The position numbers were made by a program, and so were the translations under genes. A DNA stretch of 35,318 nt from Caldilineaceae bacterium (lineage in GTDB: Bacteria; Chloroflexota; Anaerolineae; Caldilineales; Caldilineaceae): positions 1 to 35,318 of the forward strand of contig JAGRCP010000105.1 of assembly GCA_020433455.1 (NCBI GenBank). Direction: 5' to 3'. The notes beneath the pieces were generated by a model. The model did not search any database. It was not told the DNA's origin and saw only the letters and a program-made list of their open reading frames with translations. Below, piece after piece: positions 26,409 through 34,509 of the stretch. How positions within the stretch are numbered: position 1 is the first letter of the stretch; the number at the start of each line of letters is the position of its first letter.

Positions 26409-27800
26409 GTGTCTACTCAATTAGCTACCGACGATCGTCCCTTGCGCGTGGCGATTATCGGCGCAGGACCGTCCGGCTTTTATGCCGCGGGCGCGCTGCT
26501 CAAGAAGGATGCGGTCGTTACTGTTGATATGTTTGAGCGCCTGCCCGCGCCCCATGGTTTGGTGCGCTATGGCGTCGCGCCCGATCATCAGAACATCAAG
26601 GCCGTCTCCAAGGTGTATGACCGCACGGCCGCCGATGATCGCTTCCGTTTTTTCGGCAATGTGGAGTTCGGGACTGATATTACCCATGAAGACGTGCGCG
26701 AGCTCTACGACGCGGTCATTTACGCCGTGGGCGCCCAATCGGATCGCCAGCTTAACATTCCCGGCGAGGATCTGCCCAACAGCATGTCCGCAACCGAGTT
26801 TGTGGCCTGGTACAACGGCCACCCCGATTACGTGGACCTGGACGTGGATTTGAGCGTCAAGGCGGCGTTGGTGGTGGGGGTGGGCAATGTGGCCATGGAC
26901 GTGGCCCGCATTCTGGCCAAGTCAACGGACGAACTCAAGGACACCGATATCGCCGATCATGCGCTGGCGGCGCTGGAACACAGCGAGATTGAGGATATCT
27001 ACGTTGTTGCCCGGCGCGGTCCGGCTCAGGTTAAATTTACCAGCGCCGAAATTCGGGAGTTTGGCCATTTGGACGTTGCCGATACCATCGTCTTTCCTGA
27101 TGAACTGCGGCTGGATGCGGCCAGCAGCGCCAGCATCAAGGACGATACGGGAATGCAGAAAAATCTTGATTACCTCCAGGCCTATTCGGAGATTCACTCC
27201 ACGGGCAAGCCTCGCCGCGTCCATTTCCGTTTCCTTCTCTCACCGGTAGAGATTCTGTCCGAAGACGGCAAGATTACGGGCGTCAAGTGTGAGAGGAATC
27301 GCCTGCGCGCGACCACCAGCGGCTACATCAATTCTGAAGGTACGGGCGAATATGAAACCATCGACTGCGGTCTGGTCTTGCGCTCGGTCGGTTATCGCAG
27401 CGTGCCTTTGCCCGGCGTGCCCTTCGATGATCGGCGCGGGCGTTTCCCCAACGAAGTCGGCCGCATGATTGACCCGACCACCGAGCGCGTCATCCCCGGC
27501 GAGTACGTGGTGGGATGGGCTAAGCGCGGCCCCAGCGGCGTTATCGGCACCAATAAGCCCGATGCGGTGGAGACGGTCAACAGCCTCATGGATGACGTGC
27601 AGCGCTGCAAAGTGCCGCGTGCAGAGAATGACAATCCCGAAGCTGTGGATAAGCTGTTGCAGGAACGCGGCGTCAATTACGTGACCATGAAAGAGTGGCA
27701 TGTGATCGATGAATTAGAGCGGGCCGCAGGCGAAGCCCAGGGGCGGCCGCGGGTTAAATTCATTACCGTTGAAGAGATGATGGAACAGGTTAACCCGTAA
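26409..27800 (+). CDS. Ferredoxin/adrenodoxin-type NADP+ reductase (FprA-like)
   Basis: 463 residues. FAD-binding GAGPSGFYAA (18-27), the ERLPAPHGLVRYGVAPDH signature of the adrenodoxin-reductase group, NADP-binding GVGNVAMDVAR (157-167), and the C-terminal GWAKRGPSGVIGTNKPDA. It moves electrons between NADPH and ferredoxin, supporting Fe-S, P450 or reductive biosynthesis. The start is GTG with AAGGAG seven bases before it. The strong terminator at 27920 ends this transcript. Full length, no odd features. Confidence 0.94.
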   Translation: MSTQLATDDRPLRVAIIGAGPSGFYAAGALLKKDAVVTVDMFERLPAPHGLVRYGVAPDHQNIKAVSKVYDRTAADDRFRFFGNVEFGTDITHEDVRELYDAVIYAVGAQSDRQLNIPGEDLPNSMSATEFVAWYNGHPDYVDLDVDLSVKAALVVGVGNVAMDVARILAKSTDELKDTDIADHALAALEHSEIEDIYVVARRGPAQVKFTSAEIREFGHLDVADTIVFPDELRLDAASSASIKDDTGMQKNLDYLQAYSEIHSTGKPRRVHFRFLLSPVEILSEDGKITGVKCERNRLRATTSGYINSEGTGEYETIDCGLVLRSVGYRSVPLPGVPFDDRRGRFPNEVGRMIDPTTERVIPGEYVVGWAKRGPSGVIGTNKPDAVETVNSLMDDVQRCKVPRAENDNPEAVDKLLQERGVNYVTMKEWHVIDELERAAGEAQGRPRVKFITVEEMMEQVNP

Positions 27801-27811
27801 GATCGCCAACG

Positions 27812-27914
27812 GTAGGGGCGGGCCCCCGTGCCATTGACTCCCGCCCGCAGGATCAGGCGCGCTGCGCCTTGCCGTGTCACGGGGTTGCGGACCGGCACAG
27901 AGGCCGGTCCCTAC
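27812..27914. repeat. 103-bp MITE-like intergenic element
   Basis: Begins GTAGGG and ends CCCTAC (inverted ends) and contains an internal hairpin of GACCGG/CCGGTC near the right end. It is GC-rich, codes for nothing and is inserted between the reductase gene and the terminator. The end sequences resemble short intergenic repeats seen in many Chloroflexota genomes, which is recollection and not tested here. Confidence 0.6.
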
Positions 27915-27919
27915 ATGTA

Positions 27920-27953
27920 AAAGGCGGGGCGATTTTGACATCGCCCCGCCTTT
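27920..27953. terminator. Strong bidirectional rho-independent terminator
   Basis: The 14-bp perfect stem AAAGGCGGGGCGAT / ATCGCCCCGCCTTT has a six-base loop (TTTGAC) and is followed by ATTTTATT on the plus strand; the A-rich left flank serves the minus strand. It lies between two convergent genes and can end both. Confidence 0.92.
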
Positions 27954-27987
27954 ATTTTATTCCGCCGATATTGAATGTTATGGGTGC

Positions 27988-29028
27988 TTAACGACTGACG
28001 ACAGGTACGTAGAGTTGTCGGCCGGATTGGGCGCCGTCATTTGCGTCGATTGGGTCCTCATAGACGCCGTAGGCTTCGCCCAAGGCAAACGGGCCGGTTT
28101 CCCGCACGGCCCCATCTACAGAAACTTCCTGAAGCGCGAATTGGATGGCATCGGTTGCTGCGCTGTAGGTGTAGACAATGGGTTCCAGAGAGTCAATCGC
28201 CTGGGAAGCGACGAGTTCCTCGTTTAATCGCCGGCTGATCTCCCCATGCAGGGCCAACAGATTGAACCCCGCCGTTCCCGTCTCGGTGACCGTTTGCCAG
28301 GTGATGTGTACAATCATCTCCCCCTCCTGATCAACCGGGGGTGCGGCGTAGAAGTAGCCCAGGGTGACGGCCAGCGTGCCGTCTACATTGTCGCGGCCGA
28401 TGCTCTGTCCTTCAGCCGAATTATAGAGTTCGGCCGTCGTGCCGCTCACCAGTCCTCCGTCGCCATTCGGATAGCGAGCAATGCTCTCTCCATCCCCAAT
28501 CGAGCTGCTGCCGGTGAAAACCAACGTGCTGGGTGCGCTGAACGCAGCGCTGCTTCCGCCGGCCGTTAACTCCCAGTAGACCTCTTCGCAAATCGTTCCA
28601 TCCACAAAGAGACCGATATTCTCGTTCGTATTGGCCAGATCGATGTATCCGTCACCGGCTTCGTAGATGTTGAGCCTGCCGATATACGGCTCCTGGCTGC
28701 CGGCTTCCGTCTCGCCATGGACGACGATATAGCGATTGGCCACAATCTCCTCAGCCAACGTGAACTCGGCATAGAAATCCGTTGTGCCGCTGTCGTTGTC
28801 CTGGACACGCAGCACCGTACCGATCGGCAGCGTGTTGACGACATAGAGTTCCACCCATTCGTCGTCGATCGGCGTATCTTCATTGAAGAGCACTTCGTTG
28901 ATGATCACATCGCCGCAAGCCGCAGCATACAGCGGCTTGGCGGTCGCAGTGCGGGCGGAAAAGCCTATGGCTGACAACCACGCCAGCGCCAATAGGCCTA
29001 TACGCAGAACTCGGGGGTTGTTCCACAT
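27988..29028 (-). CDS. Secreted lamin-tail-domain protein
   Basis: 346 residues. Signal peptide about 1-30 (WLSAIGFSARTATA). Residues ~38-190 match the lamin tail domain (GDVIINEVLFNE...DEWVELYV), a beta-sandwich found on many bacterial secreted proteins. A later segment VHITWQTVTETGTAGFNLLAL is a fibronectin-like piece common in such proteins. The C-terminus, RQLYVPVVSR, is similar to that of the carboxypeptidase at 9234. The frame is open further upstream, but the ATG at 29028 has AGGAAGG at good spacing and starts the signal peptide. Likely displayed on or released from the cell surface; ligand unknown. Confidence 0.8.
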   Translation of the reverse strand: MWNNPRVLRIGLLALAWLSAIGFSARTATAKPLYAAACGDVIINEVLFNEDTPIDDEWVELYVVNTLPIGTVLRVQDNDSGTTDFYAEFTLAEEIVANRYIVVHGETEAGSQEPYIGRLNIYEAGDGYIDLANTNENIGLFVDGTICEEVYWELTAGGSSAAFSAPSTLVFTGSSSIGDGESIARYPNGDGGLVSGTTAELYNSAEGQSIGRDNVDGTLAVTLGYFYAAPPVDQEGEMIVHITWQTVTETGTAGFNLLALHGEISRRLNEELVASQAIDSLEPIVYTYSAATDAIQFALQEVSVDGAVRETGPFALGEAYGVYEDPIDANDGAQSGRQLYVPVVSR

Positions 29029-29580
29029 GATAACCTTCCTTTGGGGGTATTTAGTTGGACTTGCTGAAGAGGAGCGAAGCGCGCACTCGGCGGAGGATAC
29101 GCGAGTCGACTCCGCCCGCACTATAGCGGGTTTTGAGAAGATGTGCAATCAGGAAATGGGCGGAACGAAATTGTTCGATTTTGCACGTTATGGTGAGAGT
29201 GAGGCTGAAATTGAGACAAGTGTGACGATTTGTCGAAACCGGCGCAGGATTTTAACGTCTAATTCGATACACAGTATGTATGGTATTTGTCAGTAACGTG
29301 TCTGTTTATGCCCTGTTTTAAGATTAAGGTGTTTTGTAATAAAAATCGGCTAAACTTAACTGTTATAGCGCGAGGTCATCATGCAACAGATGTAAACGCA
29401 GCTTGGTCAGTTTTCAGGAAGGCATTTTGTTTGCCGTTTTGTTACTCTGGTTCCAGACCTCCGGTTTGACCAAGGCGGCAAGGTGTGCTAGACTTATTGG
29501 GCTGTGTATTTCCTTGCAGAAAACATCGCCGCAATTGTTTAAGGTGTAATATAGAGTTTCGCAAAACTAAGGAGAACAAT
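29029..29580. other. 552-bp intergenic region upstream of the lasso cluster
   Basis: Divergent spacer between the lamin-tail gene and the lasso precursor. It is AT-rich in its right two-thirds. The only convincing signal is the promoter at 29466-29494. A 60-codon frame (29287-29469) lacks a binding site and overlaps the promoter, so it is not called. Confidence 0.7.
29466..29494 (+). promoter_or_regulatory. Promoter candidate for the lasso-peptide operon
   Basis: TTGACC (29466-29471), an exact 17-bp spacer, and TAGACT (29489-29494). It sits about 85 bases before the precursor ATG and points toward it. The -35 matches five of six consensus bases. Confidence 0.6.
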
Positions 29581-29769
29581 ATGAATTCTCACGATCAAGG
29601 AGATTCCATGCGGGAACTGCCGGCGATGGATTCCCCCGCCATTGAGTCGGTTGCTAAGCAGGCATGGCACCGTCCTGTTGTGACATTTGTGCCTATGCAG
29701 GCAACGGCTTCGGGTAAGACGCCGGGAGGGGATGATGGAGTAAGCCCTGGCAGTACATCAACATCATAA
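29581..29769 (+). CDS. Lasso peptide precursor (A)
   Basis: 62 residues, too small for most gene callers. Leader: WHRPVVTFVPMQATA ends it, with W at -15, P at -12 and Thr at -2. This is the same spacing as Y, P and T in the paeninodin leader, where Tyr and Pro are read by the B1 protein. Predicted core: SGKTPGGDDGVSPGSTSTS (19 residues). Ser1 would bond to Asp8 or Asp9 to make an eight- or nine-residue ring; cutting one residue later would give Gly1 with Asp7/Asp8. The C-terminal residue is Ser in a STSTS run. AAGGAG lies six bases before the ATG; a second ATG at 29608 also has AAGGAG, so a 53-residue form is possible. It stands directly ahead of the cyclase gene. Confidence 0.85.
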   Translation: MNSHDQGDSMRELPAMDSPAIESVAKQAWHRPVVTFVPMQATASGKTPGGDDGVSPGSTSTS

Positions 29770-29780
29770 TTACTGGACAT

Positions 29781-29815
29781 TGGATCTTCGGTCCATCTGC
29801 TGGGCAACAGATCCA
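29781..29815 (+). promoter_or_regulatory. Possible attenuating hairpin between precursor and cyclase
   Basis: TGGATCT (29781-29787) pairs with AGATCCA (29809-29815), and an alternative inner stem ATCTG/CAGAT lies within. It follows the precursor stop by 11 bases. Such hairpins can raise precursor expression relative to the enzymes. No immediate T-tract follows, so this is tentative. Confidence 0.35.
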
Positions 29816-29851
29816 GATGTATTACGATGTCTGGCTTTAGTTTTCTTTGAC

Positions 29852-31729
29852 ATGCAAGAATATTGGGGCGTGTGGCGCCACATATCAGCGTGTGATCGAG
29901 AAAAGGACCTTGTTCGCATTGGACAAGGTCCTTTTTCGTCCGATCGGATTGATGCCAGACTTGTATCAGCCGATTTTGGGATGGCTATTGCCACTTCTTA
30001 TGAGACGTTTCCGACGCAAGCCGGGCTTCGGAAGTTGCCTGACGGTAATTGGCTGGTTGGCGCTGCACGTATTGACAATAAGATTGAGTTACGGGCCAGA
30101 TTGGGGATAAACCTACCGCTACGGGAGCGGTCAACCGATTTAGATTTGGTAGGAGAAGCATACTTGCAGTGGGGGGAGGCGTGCGTTGAACATCTGATCG
30201 GGGATTGGTCCTTTGTTGTCTGGCAGCCGACCAATCGCCGCCTGTTTCTTGCCCGTGATCAACTCGGCATGACTGCTCTTTACTATTATACCGGACGTGA
30301 CTATACTGCATTTGCCACGCGTCGCAAATTACTCCTTGCTCTTGATCCTGGTTTAGCCCAGATTAATGATCTTTATCTTGCTCAATTCTTGCTCAACTGG
30401 CGGGTTTTGAAAGGAGATCAGACGCCGCATCTGCCTATTCATCGTCTTCCTCCCGCCCACACCGCGGTGATTACTGATGGCGGTACGGCGGAGGTGCGCT
30501 ATTATTGGCAGGTGTTGCATAACGTGACGCCTTTGTCGCTGCGTACGGTTGAGGAAGCCGCGGAAGGCGCATTGGTCCATTTTGATGAAGCAGTGCGCTG
30601 CCGCGTGGATTCCCATAGGCCGATGGCTGTTTCATTAAGCGGCGGGTTAGATTCCGGCGCTGTCGCCTTGACGGCGGCCCAGATGCTTCGAGGAACTGGG
30701 CAGTCTCTTGCTGCCTATACGGGATTGCCGCTTGATGATGATGAGTGGACGGCCGTTAATAAGCGTTTTGGCAGCGAATGGGCTTTGGCTTTAGTCATCT
30801 CCCAGCATGCAATGAATATTCGGCATTATCCTGTTCGTGCTGAGTCCTTTACGCCTTTGGCCGGCTTGCGCTATTCCCTCTGGGTCCACGATGGCCCGGT
30901 ATCTGCTACAAGCAATGCGTTTTGGATGTATGCGCTCATGAAGACAGCATCTGACGATGGGGCTCAGATTATTCTTAATGGGCAAACGGGTAATGCAGGA
31001 CTCTCATGGCCAGGAGTGCGGCCTAAAAAGGATGCGGCAAGTTTACGCAACCGGCTAAAAGATGTTGTTCCTTTACAATTACGCCGGGTTATATGGCGTC
31101 GGCGGTTGCTGCGTTCGATTGATTATGGCGGCATCACCCCGCTTCATCCTGATTTGGCGCGACGCTCTCATGTTGCGGATGTAGGTTGGGATGATCCTGC
31201 CCATCCTTATTATTCGTTAATTGACGGCAGTTTACTTGAGCGCGTGGTGAAATTAGGCGCGGGACGTACAATTGTAGGCGCACTGTATGCTGAATGGGGA
31301 GCAGCGCTCGGTTTTGAACCGCGTGACCCCACCGCCGATATTCGCCTGCTGCGTTACTGCCTGGGCGTACCGCCTCATCTTTTTGTTGATTTGGAAACTG
31401 GCATGAGGCGGATGTTGATGCGTACAGCTATGGCTGGACGCATGCCGGACGCTGTTCGTCTGAACCCGCGTTTCGGCCTGCAGGCGGCCGATCTGATTAC
31501 TCGCTTGCGCGCAGATCGCGCGGCCATGGAGGCTTGCCTTGATGAATTGGAGCGAGGCGACGGGCGGTATTATGTGAATTTACCCGTCATGCGTAATGTG
31601 TGGCAGGCTGTACAAGAGCGGGAGGATCGGGAAACCCTCCGCAATGCAGCCTCTATACTCTTGCGCGGTATTGCGGTAGGATTCTTTGTTCAGCAACCGA
31701 CTATCGGACCGCGTCCGGATGAAATCTGA
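29852..31729 (+). CDS. Lasso macrolactam synthetase (C protein, asparagine-synthetase-like)
   Basis: About 625 residues. N-terminal glutaminase-like domain lacking the catalytic N-terminal Cys, with the LARDQLGMTALYYY motif (133-146). C-terminal AsnB-like ATP-pyrophosphatase domain with PP-loop SLSGGLDS (261-268). Lasso C proteins adenylate the ring Asp/Glu side chain and close the macrolactam with the core's first residue while the tail is held through the ring. Start is uncertain: ATG 29852 begins the family-like YWGVWRH segment but has no binding site. A TTG at 29780 would add 24 residues that look unlike the family and overlap a hairpin. It needs B1 and B2 to work. Confidence 0.9.
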   Translation: MQEYWGVWRHISACDREKDLVRIGQGPFSSDRIDARLVSADFGMAIATSYETFPTQAGLRKLPDGNWLVGAARIDNKIELRARLGINLPLRERSTDLDLVGEAYLQWGEACVEHLIGDWSFVVWQPTNRRLFLARDQLGMTALYYYTGRDYTAFATRRKLLLALDPGLAQINDLYLAQFLLNWRVLKGDQTPHLPIHRLPPAHTAVITDGGTAEVRYYWQVLHNVTPLSLRTVEEAAEGALVHFDEAVRCRVDSHRPMAVSLSGGLDSGAVALTAAQMLRGTGQSLAAYTGLPLDDDEWTAVNKRFGSEWALALVISQHAMNIRHYPVRAESFTPLAGLRYSLWVHDGPVSATSNAFWMYALMKTASDDGAQIILNGQTGNAGLSWPGVRPKKDAASLRNRLKDVVPLQLRRVIWRRRLLRSIDYGGITPLHPDLARRSHVADVGWDDPAHPYYSLIDGSLLERVVKLGAGRTIVGALYAEWGAALGFEPRDPTADIRLLRYCLGVPPHLFVDLETGMRRMLMRTAMAGRMPDAVRLNPRFGLQAADLITRLRADRAAMEACLDELERGDGRYYVNLPVMRNVWQAVQEREDRETLRNAASILLRGIAVGFFVQQPTIGPRPDEI

Positions 31730-31758
31730 GTAGCTTTATAAACCAGCTAAAGACCGAT

Positions 31759-32589
31759 ATGACCATCTCTTGGCGTTCTGCGTTACCGGAAATGTTGGCT
31801 GTTCGTTTGCCGGATCCTACTGCCTCTGGAGTTTGTTGGCAGGCGGATGAGCGTACTTTTTTGTTAGAAATACCGGATATAGCCCGCTTTCGCGTTAAAG
31901 ACGGCGAAGTAGCATACGCTTCTTTAGGCGATCTTGATGACAGGGCGATTCGTATGTTCGGCGCTGGGTTGCCGGCGGCTGCGGCATGGATTCAACAGGG
32001 CTATTTTACTCTGCACGCTTCGGCTGTTGCAACGCCATCGGGGGCGGTGCTCTTCGCCGGTTCATCTGCAGTTGGTAAGTCAGCGGTAGCAGCTGCGCTG
32101 GCGCAGAGAGGTTATCCTGTTCTTGCTGATGAGGTTGCCCCGCTCAATCTCTCCGCTTCAGGGCCGTTGACGCTGGTTGCTTCACCTGATGCTCCTCTCT
32201 TGCTTTGGCGGGATGTCATGAAGGAGCTGGGGATGGATGCGGAGAAATATACGCCGTTGCGTCCTGGTTTGCCGCGTTATGTGGTTGATGGTTTGGGAAT
32301 TCCGAATCCCGCGCCATCCAGCTATGCCGTGCGGAGCATCTATCTATTAGGAACCCGTAATGATCCTGGTATTCTGTTAACTCAGATCGATGGCGGGCGG
32401 AGCGTATTGGCGGTTATGGAGAATGCGTTCAATCGCTATCTTCCTCAACCGTCTCATCTCCGTCAGCGTACATTTGTTGAGTTAACGGCCCAACTGGCCA
32501 AGACGCCTGTTTATCGTCTTATGCGGCCCAATGCCAAAAGGCCCATAGGGCCTCTTGTTGACCGAATAGCAGGGGAAATCGCCTTGTGA
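31759..32589 (+). CDS. HPr-kinase-like lasso peptide kinase K1
   Basis: 276 residues. HPrK/P-type core: LHASAV (85-90), Walker A GSSAVGKS (101-108), then VLADEVAPL with D124/E125 where HPr kinases have a catalytic acidic pair. No HPr or phosphotransferase genes are nearby. In the paeninodin cluster a homologous kinase phosphorylates the C-terminal Ser of the lasso precursor, so this one probably acts on the STSTS tail. The stop overlaps the K2 start by four bases (GTGA). The C-terminal TPVYRLMRP matches K2's TPVYRIRRP, so the two probably arose by duplication. The first residues have no strong ribosome site. Confidence 0.82.
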   Translation: MTISWRSALPEMLAVRLPDPTASGVCWQADERTFLLEIPDIARFRVKDGEVAYASLGDLDDRAIRMFGAGLPAAAAWIQQGYFTLHASAVATPSGAVLFAGSSAVGKSAVAAALAQRGYPVLADEVAPLNLSASGPLTLVASPDAPLLLWRDVMKELGMDAEKYTPLRPGLPRYVVDGLGIPNPAPSSYAVRSIYLLGTRNDPGILLTQIDGGRSVLAVMENAFNRYLPQPSHLRQRTFVELTAQLAKTPVYRLMRPNAKRPIGPLVDRIAGEIAL

Positions 32590-33524
32590 GCAATGCTTGT
32601 TATCGGGTTTACGATCTCTGCCTTTCTTTGCCGTTTGCTCTTAATAATGAGCTATCCGCACCGGTTAATGCCTCGGTGGATGTGCATGTAAGATTTGGAC
32701 CGACGCCGCATATTCTTCCGGATTTGCTGCATAGTTACACCTACGAAGATATTAATATTGATGTTCAGGTGGACAGTCGTGGTGACCTTCTCTTAAGGAC
32801 AGGCGCTGCTTATTATTATGTTACAGGCGGAGACTCTGTCATCATTGATGCAGAGCCCGACATTGCTCTGTCTAAACTTCGTTACATGCTGATGGGGTAT
32901 TGTATACCTGCCTTACTTAACCAACGCAATGCGTTGGCTTTGCATGCCAATGCTCTCGTTACGCCGCGTGGCGCTGTTGTTTTGTCTGGTTCCTCCGGCG
33001 GCGGTAAATCAACCCTTCATGCTGTGCTCATGGCCCGCGGCATGGCTATGCTCTCTGATGATGTAACCGTACTTCGTACTGATAGGAGTGGCTATCAGGT
33101 TCTGCCGGGAATGCGGCGTTATCGACTGGTGGCTGATGCCTGGGAAAAGGTGCAACCTCCGGCCGATAAGGCGATTTTGTTGAATGGGCCGCGCAATAAA
33201 GTAGCCGTATGGGCCCCGGCCAATTCCGTGTATAATCAGCCGGTACCCTTAGCGGCCATCTACATACTCGAATCCCATACCGATGGTGAAATAGTCGTAG
33301 AGCAGCTCATGGGAATCGAAGCGTTTCGCCTGCTTCAGGCGCAAGCGTACCCGCCGTTGGAATCCATGATTTTGCCACGGCATTTGCAAGCATTCAGTAT
33401 GCTAATCGATCATACCCCTGTCTATCGGATTCGTCGTCCGGCTCATCGCTGGACAGCGGATGAGCTGGCTGATATTGTTTTGTCGGACGACCCCTCAATT
33501 TATATACCTGCTGCTTATGGCTGA
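32586..33524 (+). CDS. HPr-kinase-like lasso peptide kinase K2
   Basis: 312 residues, longer than K1 at the N-terminus. LALHANAL with H120, Walker A GSSGGGKST (135-143) and LSDDVTVL (D158/D159), the more canonical acidic pair. The GTG start is inside the K1 stop. Two kinases in one lasso cluster suggest either two phosphorylation sites or a chain of phosphates on the Ser/Thr tail; one could also have shifted to another role. Next gene overlaps by eight bases. Confidence 0.82.
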   Translation: MSNACYRVYDLCLSLPFALNNELSAPVNASVDVHVRFGPTPHILPDLLHSYTYEDINIDVQVDSRGDLLLRTGAAYYYVTGGDSVIIDAEPDIALSKLRYMLMGYCIPALLNQRNALALHANALVTPRGAVVLSGSSGGGKSTLHAVLMARGMAMLSDDVTVLRTDRSGYQVLPGMRRYRLVADAWEKVQPPADKAILLNGPRNKVAVWAPANSVYNQPVPLAAIYILESHTDGEIVVEQLMGIEAFRLLQAQAYPPLESMILPRHLQAFSMLIDHTPVYRIRRPAHRWTADELADIVLSDDPSIYIPAAYG

Positions 33525-34377
33525 GATTATTTGGCTTGCTTCTTATCCAAAATCAGGCAACACGTGGACGCGCATTTTTCTGACGAACTACCTCCACGAA
33601 AGACTTGACGAGAATAACTTTGATGCTCTTGAAGGTGGTCCCATTGCGAGCAGCCGTCGAATTTTCGATCTTTCCGTTGGGGTTGAAGCAACCTGTTTGT
33701 TTCCTTCAGAAATTAAAGTCCTGCGTCCGGCGGCCTATCGTATATTTGCGCGGGATAATCAGGGGCTCCTGTTTATCAAGACGCATGATGCATGGGGCCA
33801 TACGTCGAGAGGAGAGTCACTGTTCCCCTCTGACGTGACACGCGGGGTCGTTTATATTGTCCGTAATCCATTAGATGTGGCTGTGTCGGCAATGCATCAC
33901 TTTGGCCGGTCACTGGACCAAGTGAGCGAGCAGTTATGTGATGAGACTTTTACGCTTTCTGGGTCTGACCATCGAGTTGCTTACCAATTGCCGCAGGAAG
34001 TGGGTTCATGGGGTCATCATGTGTCCAGCTGGTTAGATCAGCCCGATCTTCCTGTTTACGTGATGCAATATGAAAAGATGCTGGCCGACCCGCAGGCGGC
34101 TTTTGGCGGACTCGTACAGTTTGCCGGTTTAGATTATGATCCAGAGCGGCTAACCGAGGCGATCGCTGCATCCGATTTTGAGACATTGCAGCAGCAAGAG
34201 CAGGCAAAAGGTTTCCGCGAGCGCCCCTTGCGTGCATCAGCGCCCTTTTTCCGCAGTGGTCAGTCCGGCGGGTGGCGTGACGTTTTGACTCCTGCTAATG
34301 TAAATGATCTTGTGGCTGCACATGGGCCCATGATGTCGCGTTTTGGCTATATTGATGAGTTTGGGCAACCTGTATAG
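33517..34377 (+). CDS. PAPS-dependent sulfotransferase in lasso cluster
   Basis: 286 residues. 5'-phosphosulfate loop YPKSGNTW (10-17), probable catalytic H90 (FIKTHDAWG) and 3'-phosphate-binding VVYIVRNPLDVAVSA (R116, S124) are all intact, so it should transfer sulfate from PAPS. The ATG at 33517 lies inside the end of K2; the longer frame upstream has no support. Within this operon the likely acceptor is the lasso peptide. The predicted core has no Tyr, so the acceptor would be Ser or Thr, or less likely Lys. An unrelated small-molecule or glycan acceptor cannot be ruled out. Confidence 0.85.
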   Translation: MAEIIWLASYPKSGNTWTRIFLTNYLHERLDENNFDALEGGPIASSRRIFDLSVGVEATCLFPSEIKVLRPAAYRIFARDNQGLLFIKTHDAWGHTSRGESLFPSDVTRGVVYIVRNPLDVAVSAMHHFGRSLDQVSEQLCDETFTLSGSDHRVAYQLPQEVGSWGHHVSSWLDQPDLPVYVMQYEKMLADPQAAFGGLVQFAGLDYDPERLTEAIAASDFETLQQQEQAKGFRERPLRASAPFFRSGQSGGWRDVLTPANVNDLVAAHGPMMSRFGYIDEFGQPV

Positions 34378-34509
34378 ACAACAAGGTAAATGTACTCTAT
34401 CCTGATGCAGTTTGCGCTTTGCTTTTGGCTTGATCCCGAAGGTAACGATATGGGTTTATATCGAGGGTAGATTGGTACCAATATACGTTGTGAGGAGAGT
34501 AGTCAGAAT
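34378..34509 (+). other. 132-bp gap between sulfotransferase and B1
   Basis: The largest gap inside the lasso operon. It contains a hairpin CGATAT-GGGTTT-ATATCG (34446-34463) and a 21-codon frame (34405-34470) without a binding site. It may hold an internal promoter or processing site; no clear -10/-35 pair was found. Confidence 0.5.

Noticed and set aside
29287..29469. 60-codon plus-strand open frame upstream of the lasso precursor
   Set aside because: No ribosome site; runs into the promoter candidate and has no recognisable content.
29780..29851. TTG start for the cyclase, 72 bases upstream of the chosen ATG
   Set aside because: The added residues do not resemble lasso C proteins and the DNA forms a hairpin; kept as an alternative only.
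31759..33524. K1/K2 as true HPr kinase/phosphorylases of carbon control
   Set aside because: No HPr or PTS genes nearby, and they are embedded in a lasso operon; lasso peptide kinases are the better fit.
34405..34470. 21-codon frame in the gap before B1 as a possible second lasso precursor
   Set aside because: No Shine-Dalgarno site, no leader motif and no plausible core; overlaps a hairpin.
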